From Clostridia bacterium (GTDB taxonomy: Bacteria; Bacillota; Clostridia; Christensenellales; CAAEEZ01): a DNA stretch of 64,000 bases. Of this stretch, positions 32,977-42,001 are shown piece by piece. Position 1 is the stretch's first letter. The number at the start of each line of letters is the position of its first letter. The DNA lies in contig CAAEEZ010000017.1 in the NCBI GenBank assembly GCA_900755035.1, positions 248,001 to 312,000 of the forward strand, written 5' to 3'. The notes below the pieces were generated by a model. It was not told where the DNA came from. It worked only from the letters and a program-made list of their open reading frames with translations, and searched no databases. The translations under genes and the position numbers were made by a program.

Positions 32977-34116
32977 CTACTTTTTATCCGATAGCAAATC
33001 CATCAAAAAGTTTGAGGCAACTATCGTCGACGACCTTATCTCGTCTACGTTTTTATCGGGCTTAACTACAGTGTGGTTCGTAACGTCGAAAATGCGTGAT
33101 ACTACGTCGCTACTATCCTTTGCGTAGATAGCGTCCCCCACCTTGTTTAGATACTTAAAGTCCTGTTCTTCTACATCTCTTTTTGGCGCAAACAATATAA
33201 TTGGTTTGTTAAGTACTTTCGCTTTGTAAATTGCGCTTACGTCGTAAACGGACACTATACAATCCACCGCCTTATACAATTTTTCTATATTGTTTACGGT
33301 AGTAAATAATTTTACGTTGTTTAGGTTTCCACTTTCCTTAGCCCTTACAAAACGTTGATACAACGGCTCGTTCTCGCCACAGTATACGATTATGTTAAAC
33401 CTATCTTCTACTTCAAGTAATAGTTTGAAAATCTCTACTATTTCATAGTCGCCAACACTTCCACCGTTTAGTAATACGGTCGGTTTTTCGTCTATGTCGA
33501 AAAGGCTTCTAAGTTCGCTTTCGGTTTCGTCTATAAATACGTCCTTTTCAATAGGGAAACGCTTTATAATCACGTTTTCCTTATTTACGCCACGCTTAAT
33601 AAGTTCGTCCTTAAATTCGTTATTTTCTACGATATACTTGTCAGCGCCAAGCGGAGTTGTATGCTTATCAAACGTAAAAGAGTCCAAACAACCTATTACC
33701 ATTGCCTTAAAACCGAATTTTTCCTTGGCTTTTATGGTCTGGTATAATGTATTCGTATTCATACACAAAATTGCCTTTGCATCAAAACGCCTTGCCACGT
33801 TGTTTATTCTCTTGAATTTTCCTTGGCTTTTCTTCTTATATTTTACGTTTGTCTTCGGCTTAGATTTATTCAGCCTTTTTACCTTCACTTTCCTAAGGTT
33901 TTCCACGTCGTCCAAAAAGTTGATGCCGTGCCTAATACCGTAAATTAGGGTGCTATTTTGCCATTTAGAAGAAAACTTATTAGTAATTTGTTCCTCTTTT
34001 ATGGTTATTACGTGATAGCCGAATATTTTTCCGTTGATATGCTCCTCCAAGGCTTTTGCCCTAGCGTCCTCAACTAAATTACCCGTTAATAAAATAATTT
34101 TTTCCGGAATTATCAT
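32977..34116 (-). CDS. MurG/MGDG-synthase-like glycosyltransferase (putative)
   Basis: 379 residues with a GT-B-like pattern. The N-terminal half includes a basic stretch (KSKPKTNVKYKKKSQGKFKR) that could meet membrane lipids. The C-terminal half has VLLNGGSVGDYEIVEI, IIVYCGENEPLYQRF and LYKAVDCIVSVYDVSAIYKAKVLNKPIILFA, in the place where MurG/diglucosyl-DAG synthases bind the nucleotide sugar. The segment GADKYIVENNEFKDELIKRGV is also typical of this group. No signal peptide; probably peripheral at the membrane. Donor and acceptor unknown. Three bases separate it from the U32 gene. Confidence 0.68.
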   Translation of the reverse strand: MIIPEKIILLTGNLVEDARAKALEEHINGKIFGYHVITIKEEQITNKFSSKWQNSTLIYGIRHGINFLDDVENLRKVKVKRLNKSKPKTNVKYKKKSQGKFKRINNVARRFDAKAILCMNTNTLYQTIKAKEKFGFKAMVIGCLDSFTFDKHTTPLGADKYIVENNEFKDELIKRGVNKENVIIKRFPIEKDVFIDETESELRSLFDIDEKPTVLLNGGSVGDYEIVEIFKLLLEVEDRFNIIVYCGENEPLYQRFVRAKESGNLNNVKLFTTVNNIEKLYKAVDCIVSVYDVSAIYKAKVLNKPIILFAPKRDVEEQDFKYLNKVGDAIYAKDSSDVVSRIFDVTNHTVVKPDKNVDEIRSSTIVASNFLMDLLSDKK

Positions 34117-34118
34117 AA

Positions 34119-35351
34119 CTATTCCCCTTTTACGTTCATTCTTAGTTTGTCTAACTTAGAAAGTTTATAGTCCGTTTTAATATATAATTTTTGTTGCACG
34201 ATTTTAGCATCGCCCACTTCGTTTCCGTATTCGTCAAACATTTCGTCTACTATAATCGTTTTGCAAAAATTTTCGCCACTAGATAATATTTCCAAAGTAT
34301 CGCCCTTTTTGAAACGATTACGTTGTTCTACTAGTATTGCTTTCTTCGTTTCGTCGTAGCCTAGTACCTCTGCAATAAACTTGTAGTCGCACTCGCTTTG
34401 CGCCGACGACAAATTCACGTTTGCATCTTCGCTTTTATCGGTAAAATAAAAGCCCGTACTATATCCCCTATGCGCAGTTTTTTCCATTTCGTCAAGAACG
34501 TTCTTTGGCAAAACAAGTTTTACGTTTGGATTTTTAAGATATTCGTCTATTGCACGCCTATACATAGTTACCACGCTACCAACGTAGTACTCGGACTTCA
34601 TTCTGCCTTCTATCTTAAAACTTTCCACGCCTGCTTTTATCACTTCGTCCATATACTTTAACATACAAATATCGTTGCTGTTTAGTATATAACTACCCCT
34701 ATCATCCTGTTGCATAGTTAAAAATTTGTTAGGTCTATTTCTTTCTGTAACCGAGTATTCCCACCTACAAGCCTGTACGCATTCGCCCCTATTAGAGTTC
34801 CTGCTAGTTAGGTAATTACTTAACAAGCACCTACCGCTATAACTAATACACATTGCGCCGTGCACGAACGCTTCTAGTTGTACGCTGTCGCCTACGAAGT
34901 CCTTAATTTCTTTTATCTCGTCTATTTTCAGTTCCCTTGCAAGCACCACTCTTTCTAGCCCGTAGCTAGCCCAAAACTTCACTGCGTGTTTATTCGTAGT
35001 ATTTGCCTGAGTAGATAGGTGCAATTTTAGGTTAGGCGCTACTCTTTTAGATAGTTCAAGCACGCCTATATCGCTTACGATTATAGCATCCACCTTTATT
35101 TCGTCTAGGTACTTGATATATTCTTCTAGCCTACCAAAATCACTATTAGAAGCAAAAATATTTACCGTAACGTATACTTTTTTACCTAGGCTATGCGCAT
35201 AGGTAACTGCACTTTTCAGCCCTTCGTAATCAAAGTTATTACAGTACGCTCTTAGTGAAAATTCACCACCTATATATACTGCGTCTGCACCAAAATGAAG
35301 TGCAGTATCCATTTTTTTTCTATCGCCTGCTGGGGCAAGTAATTCTAACAT
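34119..35351 (-). CDS. trhP: U32-family tRNA hydroxylation protein (TrhP/YrrO-like)
   Basis: 410 residues, close to B. subtilis YrrO (TrhP2) in length. The start LLAPAGDRKKMDTALHFGADAVYIGG and the U32 signature EAFVHGAMCISYSGRCLLSNYLTSRNSNRGECVQACRW (about 158-195) carry the four conserved cysteines that hold an Fe-S cluster. In B. subtilis TrhP proteins hydroxylate U34 of tRNA, using prephenate, before TrmR methylates it; the gene just upstream here is TrmR-like, which strongly supports this function over the old 'peptidase U32' label. Only one of the two Bacillus paralogues is present. Confidence 0.88.
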   Translation of the reverse strand: MLELLAPAGDRKKMDTALHFGADAVYIGGEFSLRAYCNNFDYEGLKSAVTYAHSLGKKVYVTVNIFASNSDFGRLEEYIKYLDEIKVDAIIVSDIGVLELSKRVAPNLKLHLSTQANTTNKHAVKFWASYGLERVVLARELKIDEIKEIKDFVGDSVQLEAFVHGAMCISYSGRCLLSNYLTSRNSNRGECVQACRWEYSVTERNRPNKFLTMQQDDRGSYILNSNDICMLKYMDEVIKAGVESFKIEGRMKSEYYVGSVVTMYRRAIDEYLKNPNVKLVLPKNVLDEMEKTAHRGYSTGFYFTDKSEDANVNLSSAQSECDYKFIAEVLGYDETKKAILVEQRNRFKKGDTLEILSSGENFCKTIIVDEMFDEYGNEVGDAKIVQQKLYIKTDYKLSKLDKLRMNVKGE

Positions 35352-35354
35352 ATT

Positions 35355-35942
35355 TTACCTTTTTACGCTTATAGCAATACCGTCCTCAATATTAAGTATC
35401 TTGCTAGTAAGCATTTCGTTTTTTTCTAATTCTTCTAAATACGCTCTCATATTGCGTATAATAGTTTTTTTCTTGTTATACACGCCTTCTTTTTCGATAT
35501 ATCCGTAAAAAAGTACGTTGTCGGCAAATATTTCTCCACCTTTTTCTAAGCACTCTACTATTTTTGGCAACATTTCTAGGTAGTGCGCCTTAGGTCCGTC
35601 TAAGAACACGAAGTCAAACGTTCCGTCTAGATACCTAAGTATCTCGTTTGCATCCCCTTCCCAAAGCACCACTCTATCGTTTAAGCCTGCCTTTTTGAAG
35701 TTTTCCCTTGCAAGCAAGCACCTTTCTTCGTCTAACTCAATCGTGTACAATTTACTATTTGGGCTAGCAAGCAACATTTTGCTACCGCTGTAACCTATCG
35801 CCGTGCCTATTTCAAGTATACGCTTAGGCTGTTTTTCCTTAACTTCGCTAACTAAAATTTCTAAACTTTTAGACCGTATTATAGGTACTCTATTTTCGCT
35901 TGCGTATTTTTCTAATTCTTCAAAGTAAGTTTCGTAATCCAT
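35355..35942 (-). CDS. trmR: tRNA 5-hydroxyuridine methyltransferase (TrmR/YrrM)
   Basis: 195 residues from ATG 35942, one base after the rnj stop; a TTG four codons earlier is the alternative. Class I SAM fold of the catechol O-methyltransferase-like type: ILEIGTAIGYSGSKML (near 40), LYTIELDEERC, FDFVFLDGPKAHY (metal/acid loop) and GGEIFADNVLFYG. Together with the U32 protein it should form 5-methoxyuridine at the wobble position of tRNAs. Four bases separate it from the U32 gene. Confidence 0.88.
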   Translation of the reverse strand: MDYETYFEELEKYASENRVPIIRSKSLEILVSEVKEKQPKRILEIGTAIGYSGSKMLLASPNSKLYTIELDEERCLLARENFKKAGLNDRVVLWEGDANEILRYLDGTFDFVFLDGPKAHYLEMLPKIVECLEKGGEIFADNVLFYGYIEKEGVYNKKKTIIRNMRAYLEELEKNEMLTSKILNIEDGIAISVKR

Positions 35943-35943
35943 T

Positions 35944-37590
35944 TTAGTTCTCAATTATTATCGGCATTATCATAGGCGTTTGCTTGTAGGTAGCAATTAC
36001 TTCCTTTTTGATAGCCTTTCTAACTATTACCTTTAACTCGGAGTAATCGTCTACGGCGTCTAGCCCTATTTTTTCTATGCTGTCTACTATCACTTGTTTC
36101 AAGTCCTTGATAAAGGCATCTGAGAAGTTTAAGCCTCTCGTGATTATTTCAGGGTCGGCGGTGATTTCGCCCGTCTTGAAGTTTACGCCCATAAAGGCAA
36201 TAAGCAGTCCCTCGGCAGATATTTGAAGTCTATCCCTAACGACAGTGTCGCCGTCGTCAAGTAGCACTCCGTCAACTAGCACATTGCCAGCCTGTATTCT
36301 TGGGCATTTATTTACACCTTTATTGCTTACTGCGAAAGTGTCGCCGATATTTGGGATAAATACGTTATCCTCTAACATACCAACGTCTATTGCCATCTTT
36401 TTATGCTTTACTAGATGCCTATACTCGCCGTGAACGGGGATAAAGAATTTTGGCTTTACAAGAGATAGCATCAGTTTTAATTCCTCTTGAAAAGCGTGTC
36501 CCGATACGTGTACTTCGCTCATAGCGTCGTAAACTACCTCTGCACCCTTTTTATATAGGTTGTTTATTACGCCGTATATCGACCTTTCGTTACCTGGTAT
36601 TGGCGAAGAAGATAAAATTACCGTATCTTTACTAGTAATATTTACCTGCGAGTTATTGCCCATTGCCATACGTGCCAAACTACTCATCGGTTCGCCTTGG
36701 CTACCCGTACATATTATTATCAATTTGTCGTATGGTATTTTGCTTATTTCGTTTATATCCACAACCGTCTTTTCGTCGTAGTTTAATTCGCCTATGGAGT
36801 GAGCAACGTCGCCTATTCGTTTCATACTCTTACCACTAAACGCAACTCGTCTGCCACACTTAGCGGCAGCGTTTAGAATTTGTTGCACCCTATATACGTT
36901 CGAGGCAAACGTAGCCACTATTATTCTTCTATCCTTATTTTGCTCAAACAGCATATCCAAGGTTCTGCCTACTTTACTTTCAGAAGCAGAGTGCCCTTCC
37001 CTTTCCACGTTGGTCGATTCGCCCAGCATAAGTAGTACGCCCTTTTCGCCTATTTCGCCAATACGCTTTACGTCGGTAAGCTGGTCGTCTATAGGGGTAT
37101 AGTCCATTTTGTAGTCGCCCGTGAAAAATACCGTACCTTTCGGCGTGCCTATGCTGATAGCAGCAGCCCCGCTAAACGAATGGCAAACCCTAATGAACTC
37201 CACCTTGAAAGCACCAACGTTGTAGATTTGCCTAAACTTTACCTCTTGCATTTTATAGTCTTCTATTTTATTTTCCAAAAACTTATGCTCCACTAGGGCA
37301 AGCGTAAGTTTCGTACCGTATATTGTAGACGCTATTTCAGGATATACGTAAGGAAGCGCTCCTATATGGTCCTCGTGTCCGTGAGTTAGAAGTATACCTT
37401 TTATTTTCGCTTTGTTTTGGGCAAGATAACTTACGTCGGGAACGACTACGTCTATGCCCGGCATATCGTTGGTTGGAAAACTCATACCGCAGTCTACGAT
37501 AACTATATCGTCGCCGTATTCAAGAGCGGTCATATTTTTACCAATTTCACCAACTCCACCCAAAAACATTATTTTTAACTTTTTAGCCAC
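35944..37590 (-). CDS. rnj: Ribonuclease J
   Basis: 548 residues from GTG 37590, with GGAGG upstream. An MBL/beta-CASP nuclease: HGHEDH at 70-75 (metal site), CHSFSGAAAISIGTPKGTVFFTGDYKMD, GESTNVEREGHSASE, the beta-CASP stretch CTGSQGEP, and HVSGHA near 385, then the C-terminal domain. Degrades and processes RNA with 5'-exo and endo activity. Single copy in this window. It heads a leftward run of seven genes reaching 29023 with very small gaps. Confidence 0.95.
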   Translation of the reverse strand: MAKKLKIMFLGGVGEIGKNMTALEYGDDIVIVDCGMSFPTNDMPGIDVVVPDVSYLAQNKAKIKGILLTHGHEDHIGALPYVYPEIASTIYGTKLTLALVEHKFLENKIEDYKMQEVKFRQIYNVGAFKVEFIRVCHSFSGAAAISIGTPKGTVFFTGDYKMDYTPIDDQLTDVKRIGEIGEKGVLLMLGESTNVEREGHSASESKVGRTLDMLFEQNKDRRIIVATFASNVYRVQQILNAAAKCGRRVAFSGKSMKRIGDVAHSIGELNYDEKTVVDINEISKIPYDKLIIICTGSQGEPMSSLARMAMGNNSQVNITSKDTVILSSSPIPGNERSIYGVINNLYKKGAEVVYDAMSEVHVSGHAFQEELKLMLSLVKPKFFIPVHGEYRHLVKHKKMAIDVGMLEDNVFIPNIGDTFAVSNKGVNKCPRIQAGNVLVDGVLLDDGDTVVRDRLQISAEGLLIAFMGVNFKTGEITADPEIITRGLNFSDAFIKDLKQVIVDSIEKIGLDAVDDYSELKVIVRKAIKKEVIATYKQTPMIMPIIIEN

Positions 37591-37618
37591 AATACTCCTC
37601 CATTTTATATGTAATTAA

Positions 37619-37647
37619 ATTATATACTAAAATAAAAAAAAATTCAA
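37619..37647 (-). promoter_or_regulatory. Promoter of the rnj cluster
   Basis: Minus-strand TTGAAT (37647-37642), 17-base spacer, TATAAT (37624-37619). Confidence 0.72.
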
Positions 37648-37818
37648 CAAATCATATATATTAAATAATAACAATATATTCATTGTTTATTTATGGAAAC
37701 AAATCGCAAAATTTCAACTATTTTGGCAAATAACCGAAAATAAACCGATTTTTATTCGTTTTTATAGAAAAGTTTTGTAGAATAAACTTTTAGTTAGTTT
37801 TACCTATTAAAAAATTAG

Positions 37819-37847
37819 TTGTCATTTTACCCTTTGGGGTTTATAAT
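37819..37847 (+). promoter_or_regulatory. Promoter of serC-serA
   Basis: TTGTCA (37819-37824), 17-base spacer, TATAAT (37842-37847), followed by AAGGAG before ATG 37880. A small ACCC-TTTG-GGGT dyad lies in the spacer and could bind a regulator. The gap between this and the divergent rnj promoter holds nothing else. Confidence 0.78.
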
Positions 37848-37879
37848 AAAAAGGTACTAAAAAATCATAAGGAGACAAT

Positions 37880-38953
37880 ATGAGAGTTTATAATTTTTCT
37901 GCAGGTCCATCTATGATGCCACTAGCAGTATTAGAAGAAGTACAAAAAGATTTTATCGACTACAAAGGTAGTGGCATGAGCGTAACCGAATTTAGCCATA
38001 GAAGTAAATGGTATGAGGAGATTCATTTCGGTTTTATGTCCTTACTACGTGAACTAATGAATATTCCTGAGGATTATGAAATAGTACTTATGGGAGGAGG
38101 CGCATCTACTCAATTTGAAGCATTACCTCTTAACCTACTTGGCGAAAAAGCACAAGCAGACTATATCGTAAGCGGAAACTTCTCGGGTAAAGCATACAAA
38201 TTCGCTCAAAAATACGGCGATATCAAACTTGTATACACTGCTGAGGAAAATAATTTTACTAATTTACCTGACTTTAAGAGAGAAGATTTTAGGCAAGATT
38301 CTGCTTACCTACATATCACAGGTAACAACACTATTTTTGGTCTTGCTTACGACAAAGTGCCTGACGCAGGTATTCCTATCGCTTGCGACCTATCTTCTAG
38401 TATACTAGGCAGAAAATACGACGTAACCGACTACGCTTTAATATACGCAGGCGCACAAAAGAACATTGCCCCTGCCGGCGTAACTATCGTAATAGTAAGA
38501 AAAGATATGTTAAAGCCAATGGATATTTGCCCTAAAATGCTAAACTATCAAACGCATATCGGTGGTGAAAATATGTTCAACACCCCACCCGTTTTCCCTA
38601 TCTATATGGGCTACGTAAACCTAAAATATATGAAGGCGCAAGGTGGCGTTGAGGCGTACGACAAAATTAACCACGAAAAAGCAAAACTATTATACGACTT
38701 TATCGACAACTCGTCTTTGTACAAAAACAACGTAAATCCTAAATATAGGTCTATAATGAACGTTCCGTTCGTTACTCCTACCAAGGATTTGGACGCTAAA
38801 TTCGTAAAAGAGGCAACCGACAACGGTCTTGTTAATATCAAGGGACACAAACTTGTAGGCGGTATGAGAGCATCTATCTACAACGGAATGCCTATTGAAG
38901 GCGTAAAAACCCTAATCGAGTTTATGAAAAAATTCGAAATGGAAAACAAATAA
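37880..38953 (+). CDS. serC: Phosphoserine aminotransferase
   Basis: 357 residues, normal length. Converts 3-phosphohydroxypyruvate and Glu to phosphoserine. FSAGPSMMP at the start, GGGASTQFEALPLNLL, CDLSSSILGRKYDV and the PLP lysine in YAGAQKNIAPAG (near 197) are standard. serA follows eight bases later, so these are the first two serine-synthesis steps in one operon; serB is not in the window. Confidence 0.96.
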   Translation: MRVYNFSAGPSMMPLAVLEEVQKDFIDYKGSGMSVTEFSHRSKWYEEIHFGFMSLLRELMNIPEDYEIVLMGGGASTQFEALPLNLLGEKAQADYIVSGNFSGKAYKFAQKYGDIKLVYTAEENNFTNLPDFKREDFRQDSAYLHITGNNTIFGLAYDKVPDAGIPIACDLSSSILGRKYDVTDYALIYAGAQKNIAPAGVTIVIVRKDMLKPMDICPKMLNYQTHIGGENMFNTPPVFPIYMGYVNLKYMKAQGGVEAYDKINHEKAKLLYDFIDNSSLYKNNVNPKYRSIMNVPFVTPTKDLDAKFVKEATDNGLVNIKGHKLVGGMRASIYNGMPIEGVKTLIEFMKKFEMENK

Positions 38954-38961
38954 GGATAATT

Positions 38962-40113
38962 ATGGAAATATTAAAGTTAAATAAAATAAGCGACCTAGTA
39001 AACGAAATCTTTGACGAAAAGTACAGCCTAGTAGACGAAGCAAAGTCCCCTACCGCAGTACTTGTTAGAAGTTTTGATATGAAAAACGGATACGAACTAC
39101 CTACTAGCGTGCTAGCAGTAGGCAGAGCCGGTGCAGGCGTAAATAATATCCCTTGCGACGAGTACGCTAAAAAAGGCGTAGTAGTATTCAATACCCCGGG
39201 CGCTAACGCAAACGCAGTAAAAGAACTTGTAGTATGCGCATTGCTACTTGCTTCTCGTGATATAGTAGGTGGCTACGCTTACGCTCAATCGTTAAAAGGT
39301 GAAAGCGAGGCTAGTAAACTAGTAGAAAAAAACAAGAGCAAATTCGGTGGCACTGAAATACTAGGCAAAACCATAGGCATAATAGGTCTTGGCGCAATCG
39401 GCAGAAAGGTTGCAGAGGCTTGCATTTCTCTTGGTATGAAAGTAGTAGGCTACGACCCGTACCTTACCGAGCAAGTAAAAAAAATGTTGCCTAACGGCGT
39501 TGAGACGGTAGACAACGTAAGCGACCTATACCCTGTATCCGATTTTATTACTTTGCATATACCTTACGGGGCTAATACCAAAGGCTTTATTGGAAAAGAT
39601 GCGTTTATGCGCATGAAAAACGGCGTAAAACTACTTAACTTTGCTAGGGGCGAACTTGTAGATAATACTGCCCTATTTGAAGCAATAGAAGAAAAGAAGG
39701 TGGCTAAATACGTTACCGACTTCGTATCGCCAGAAGTAATTGACAAAAAAGAAATAATCACTTTGCCACACCTTGGCGCATCTACATTAGAGGCTGAGGA
39801 CAACTGCGCTATTATGGCAAGCAACCAACTTAAAGACTATATCGAAAACGGCAATATTAAAAACAGCGTAAACTTCCCTAACCTATCGCTTGATAGAAAT
39901 GGAAAAAATCGTATAACGGTAGGTTTCGTTGCTACCGATAATAAACTAAACGAGATTACTTGCCAAGTAAACGACCTTGTAAAAGTAAACTCCACCACTT
40001 CGTCCGTAAGGGGTGAAATCGGTTACGCTATATTCGATACCGACGACGACGCAACTGCCGTCATAGAGAAACTTGCAAGCATAGAAAACGTTACGAAAGT
40101 AAGACTAATCTAA
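38962..40113 (+). CDS. serA: D-3-phosphoglycerate dehydrogenase with ACT domain
   Basis: 383 residues. NAD-binding loop GIIGLGAIGRKVAEA (near 138), catalytic ARGELVD (near 228) and PHLGASTLEAE (catalytic His/near 271). The C-terminal about 65 residues (RITVGFVATDNKLNEITCQV...AIFDTDDD) form an ACT-type domain, probably for serine feedback. The N-terminal substrate region GRAGAGVNNIPCDEYAKKGVVVFNTPGANANAV is intact. Short form lacking the intervening ASB domain of the long enzymes. Confidence 0.95.
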   Translation: MEILKLNKISDLVNEIFDEKYSLVDEAKSPTAVLVRSFDMKNGYELPTSVLAVGRAGAGVNNIPCDEYAKKGVVVFNTPGANANAVKELVVCALLLASRDIVGGYAYAQSLKGESEASKLVEKNKSKFGGTEILGKTIGIIGLGAIGRKVAEACISLGMKVVGYDPYLTEQVKKMLPNGVETVDNVSDLYPVSDFITLHIPYGANTKGFIGKDAFMRMKNGVKLLNFARGELVDNTALFEAIEEKKVAKYVTDFVSPEVIDKKEIITLPHLGASTLEAEDNCAIMASNQLKDYIENGNIKNSVNFPNLSLDRNGKNRITVGFVATDNKLNEITCQVNDLVKVNSTTSSVRGEIGYAIFDTDDDATAVIEKLASIENVTKVRLI

Positions 40114-40148
40114 TTAGTAAGATTAAAAAGTAATATTTACTTATTAAA

Positions 40149-40180
40149 AAAGACCTTCGATTGAAGGTCTTTTATTTTGC
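40149..40180. terminator. Bidirectional terminator after serA
   Basis: Ten-base stem AAAGACCTTC / GAAGGTCTTT with loop GATT, then TATTTT; the reverse strand also ends in a T-run, so it can serve the convergent membrane-protein genes. Confidence 0.85.
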
Positions 40181-40201
40181 AAACTATTTATTAAAATTAT
40201 C

Positions 40202-41125
40202 TTAGTACAACTCTTCTCTTGGGCTGATAATATTATTATGGTCGATATAATATCTTTTGTTATTAACCTTGTAGTAACATACCAATTCGATAATTCTAAG
40301 CATTACTATTACCGCAACTACGATAACGGGCACTAATATAAAGAAGGTTGCCATACCTAATAGTACGGTTGCTGCCATCGCAAACAAATACAATATTATA
40401 GACGAGAAAAATCCGTACTTAAAGTATTTTGGGAAAGATTTGATACTATCAACTAGCGCCGTCAAAACCTTTTTCTTTTCCACTACAATACCTGGCACCC
40501 AAGTAATAAACAACGTGTACTTAAACGACAAGAATAGCAAAAGCACGAAAATACTTACCGTAAAGGCAAATATACCCCAATTTCTAACGGTTGCCATTAT
40601 CATATAATAGGTCATAAAGCCAAGCGCCGTGTTTAATATTTGGTTTATAATCGTTGCGAAAAACGCATATTTTATACTTGCCCAAAAGTTTTCGGCTATA
40701 TCGTTAGCAAACTTCGTATGCACGCTAGAACTCATATACTTGTTTACGGACGAAGCAATAGGAACGGAAGTCATACTAGTTAGCAATCTGTACATGAACA
40801 TAACTATGGACGTCAAAATATAAAATACAAGCATTTCGTTACGATACGTACCGATTATTCCAATAAGCGATTGATAGCACGCCGACAACGTATCCATACC
40901 CGTTGCGTAATCAATTTGTTGCAAGAACATTTGCATCAAAGTGCTTGTCGTAGTAGTAACTAAACCTGCATTTTCGATATCTTGAAGAAGTGGGTCCATA
41001 GCGGGCGTCATAATACTTACCATTACGCCAACGCCTACTGCCGAAACAAGCAGTACGTATATCATAGTCTTAAATATTAAGGTGTATCTTGATAGCAAAA
41101 TATTAAACGAGTGTTTAAGTTCCAT
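40202..41125 (-). CDS. Polytopic membrane protein, unknown function
   Basis: 307 residues with about six hydrophobic helices (near 20-40, 100-118, 160-180, 188-208, 243-265, 268-288). The 60-residue loop after the first helix (PAMDPLLQDIENAGLVTTTTST...) is likely outside. No family motif recognised. The start has GGGAGG and lies two bases after the stop of the preceding membrane protein, so the two probably form a complex or at least one operon. Confidence 0.78.
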   Translation of the reverse strand: MELKHSFNILLSRYTLIFKTMIYVLLVSAVGVGVMVSIMTPAMDPLLQDIENAGLVTTTTSTLMQMFLQQIDYATGMDTLSACYQSLIGIIGTYRNEMLVFYILTSIVMFMYRLLTSMTSVPIASSVNKYMSSSVHTKFANDIAENFWASIKYAFFATIINQILNTALGFMTYYMIMATVRNWGIFAFTVSIFVLLLFLSFKYTLFITWVPGIVVEKKKVLTALVDSIKSFPKYFKYGFFSSIILYLFAMAATVLLGMATFFILVPVIVVAVIVMLRIIELVCYYKVNNKRYYIDHNNIISPREELY

Positions 41126-41127
41126 AC

Positions 41128-41955
41128 CTACCTCCCTATATTTTTAGACCATATAATACTTTTTAGGTCCTCTCTCTCTATCGAATTTAAGTCGTAATAC
41201 AACGTATTCATAGTTACGACTAATAGTATTGCAAAGAATACGAAGCACAGTACGTCGAACACTATGGCCAAATTCCAATTAAAGTAGCAATTTAGTACCA
41301 TTAACAAGAAATATGGAACAAGTGGAATAACTAAGGTGTTTAGCGTTTTCATAAAGTGTGGCGCAATTTGTTTCACAGCCATTACGAACGCTCTATTATC
41401 ACTTGCTCCCGTGTGCAACATAGTAGGAAGCCACAATATCGTCAATACTATTACGCATAGATAAATAAACGCTAAAATAAATATGCATATTGCCGACAAA
41501 GTCCATCCAAGTGCAACGTTGCTCATACTAACTTTGTAAAAAGCAAATGTAAGTAACGATGCTAGTAATACCATGATATGCCCTGCAATAGCCAAAACTA
41601 ATACGTATTTAGCACAAGCAATAAAGTTGTAATCAAGTTTTCTTACCACGTTACGAATACTAAATTCGCCCATACGCATATGACTATCCACCGTTGCGTA
41701 CAATAAACTCATACCAAGCGCAAGCCCAATAAGAGCAACCGGCTGAATATACAGCCACAAAGGAGTTCTGCCTAACACGGTTACGTACACGTCGACAAAA
41801 CCTGTAAATTGATATCTATTATAATTAACAATAATCTCAATTAGCCCCGATCCCGTAATGCAAAAACCTGCTAAAATTGCAGGTAAGCCCACTATCAAGA
41901 TGAGGTAAATAAGTTTGTTGTTAAAATATTTGAATATAGATTTTAGAAAATTCAT
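41128..41955 (-). CDS. Polytopic membrane protein, unknown function
   Basis: 275 residues from ATG 41955; the ATG two codons earlier directly abuts the GAGG site and is unlikely. About six to seven hydrophobic helices. A cytoplasmic segment (HMRMGEFSIRNVVRKLDYNFIACAKY) after the second helix pair and a C-terminal YYDLNSIEREDLKSI are the only polar parts. The general look is like DUF624/glycerophosphoryl-type membrane proteins of Firmicutes, but I cannot name it. Cotranscribed with 40202-41125. Confidence 0.78.
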   Translation of the reverse strand: MNFLKSIFKYFNNKLIYLILIVGLPAILAGFCITGSGLIEIIVNYNRYQFTGFVDVYVTVLGRTPLWLYIQPVALIGLALGMSLLYATVDSHMRMGEFSIRNVVRKLDYNFIACAKYVLVLAIAGHIMVLLASLLTFAFYKVSMSNVALGWTLSAICIFILAFIYLCVIVLTILWLPTMLHTGASDNRAFVMAVKQIAPHFMKTLNTLVIPLVPYFLLMVLNCYFNWNLAIVFDVLCFVFFAILLVVTMNTLYYDLNSIEREDLKSIIWSKNIGR

Positions 41956-41966
41956 ATCCATCCTCG

Positions 41967-41998
41967 TTGATTTATTATTAGTTTTATTATAATATAAT
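41967..41998 (+). promoter_or_regulatory. Promoter immediately abutting the radical SAM start codon
   Basis: TTGATT (41967-41972) and two overlapping TATAAT boxes (41988-41993 and 41993-41998; spacers 15 and 20). ATG 42002 follows within four to nine bases, leaving no room for a ribosome site; the transcript would be leaderless. Confidence 0.5.
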
Positions 41999-42001
41999 TA
42001 T

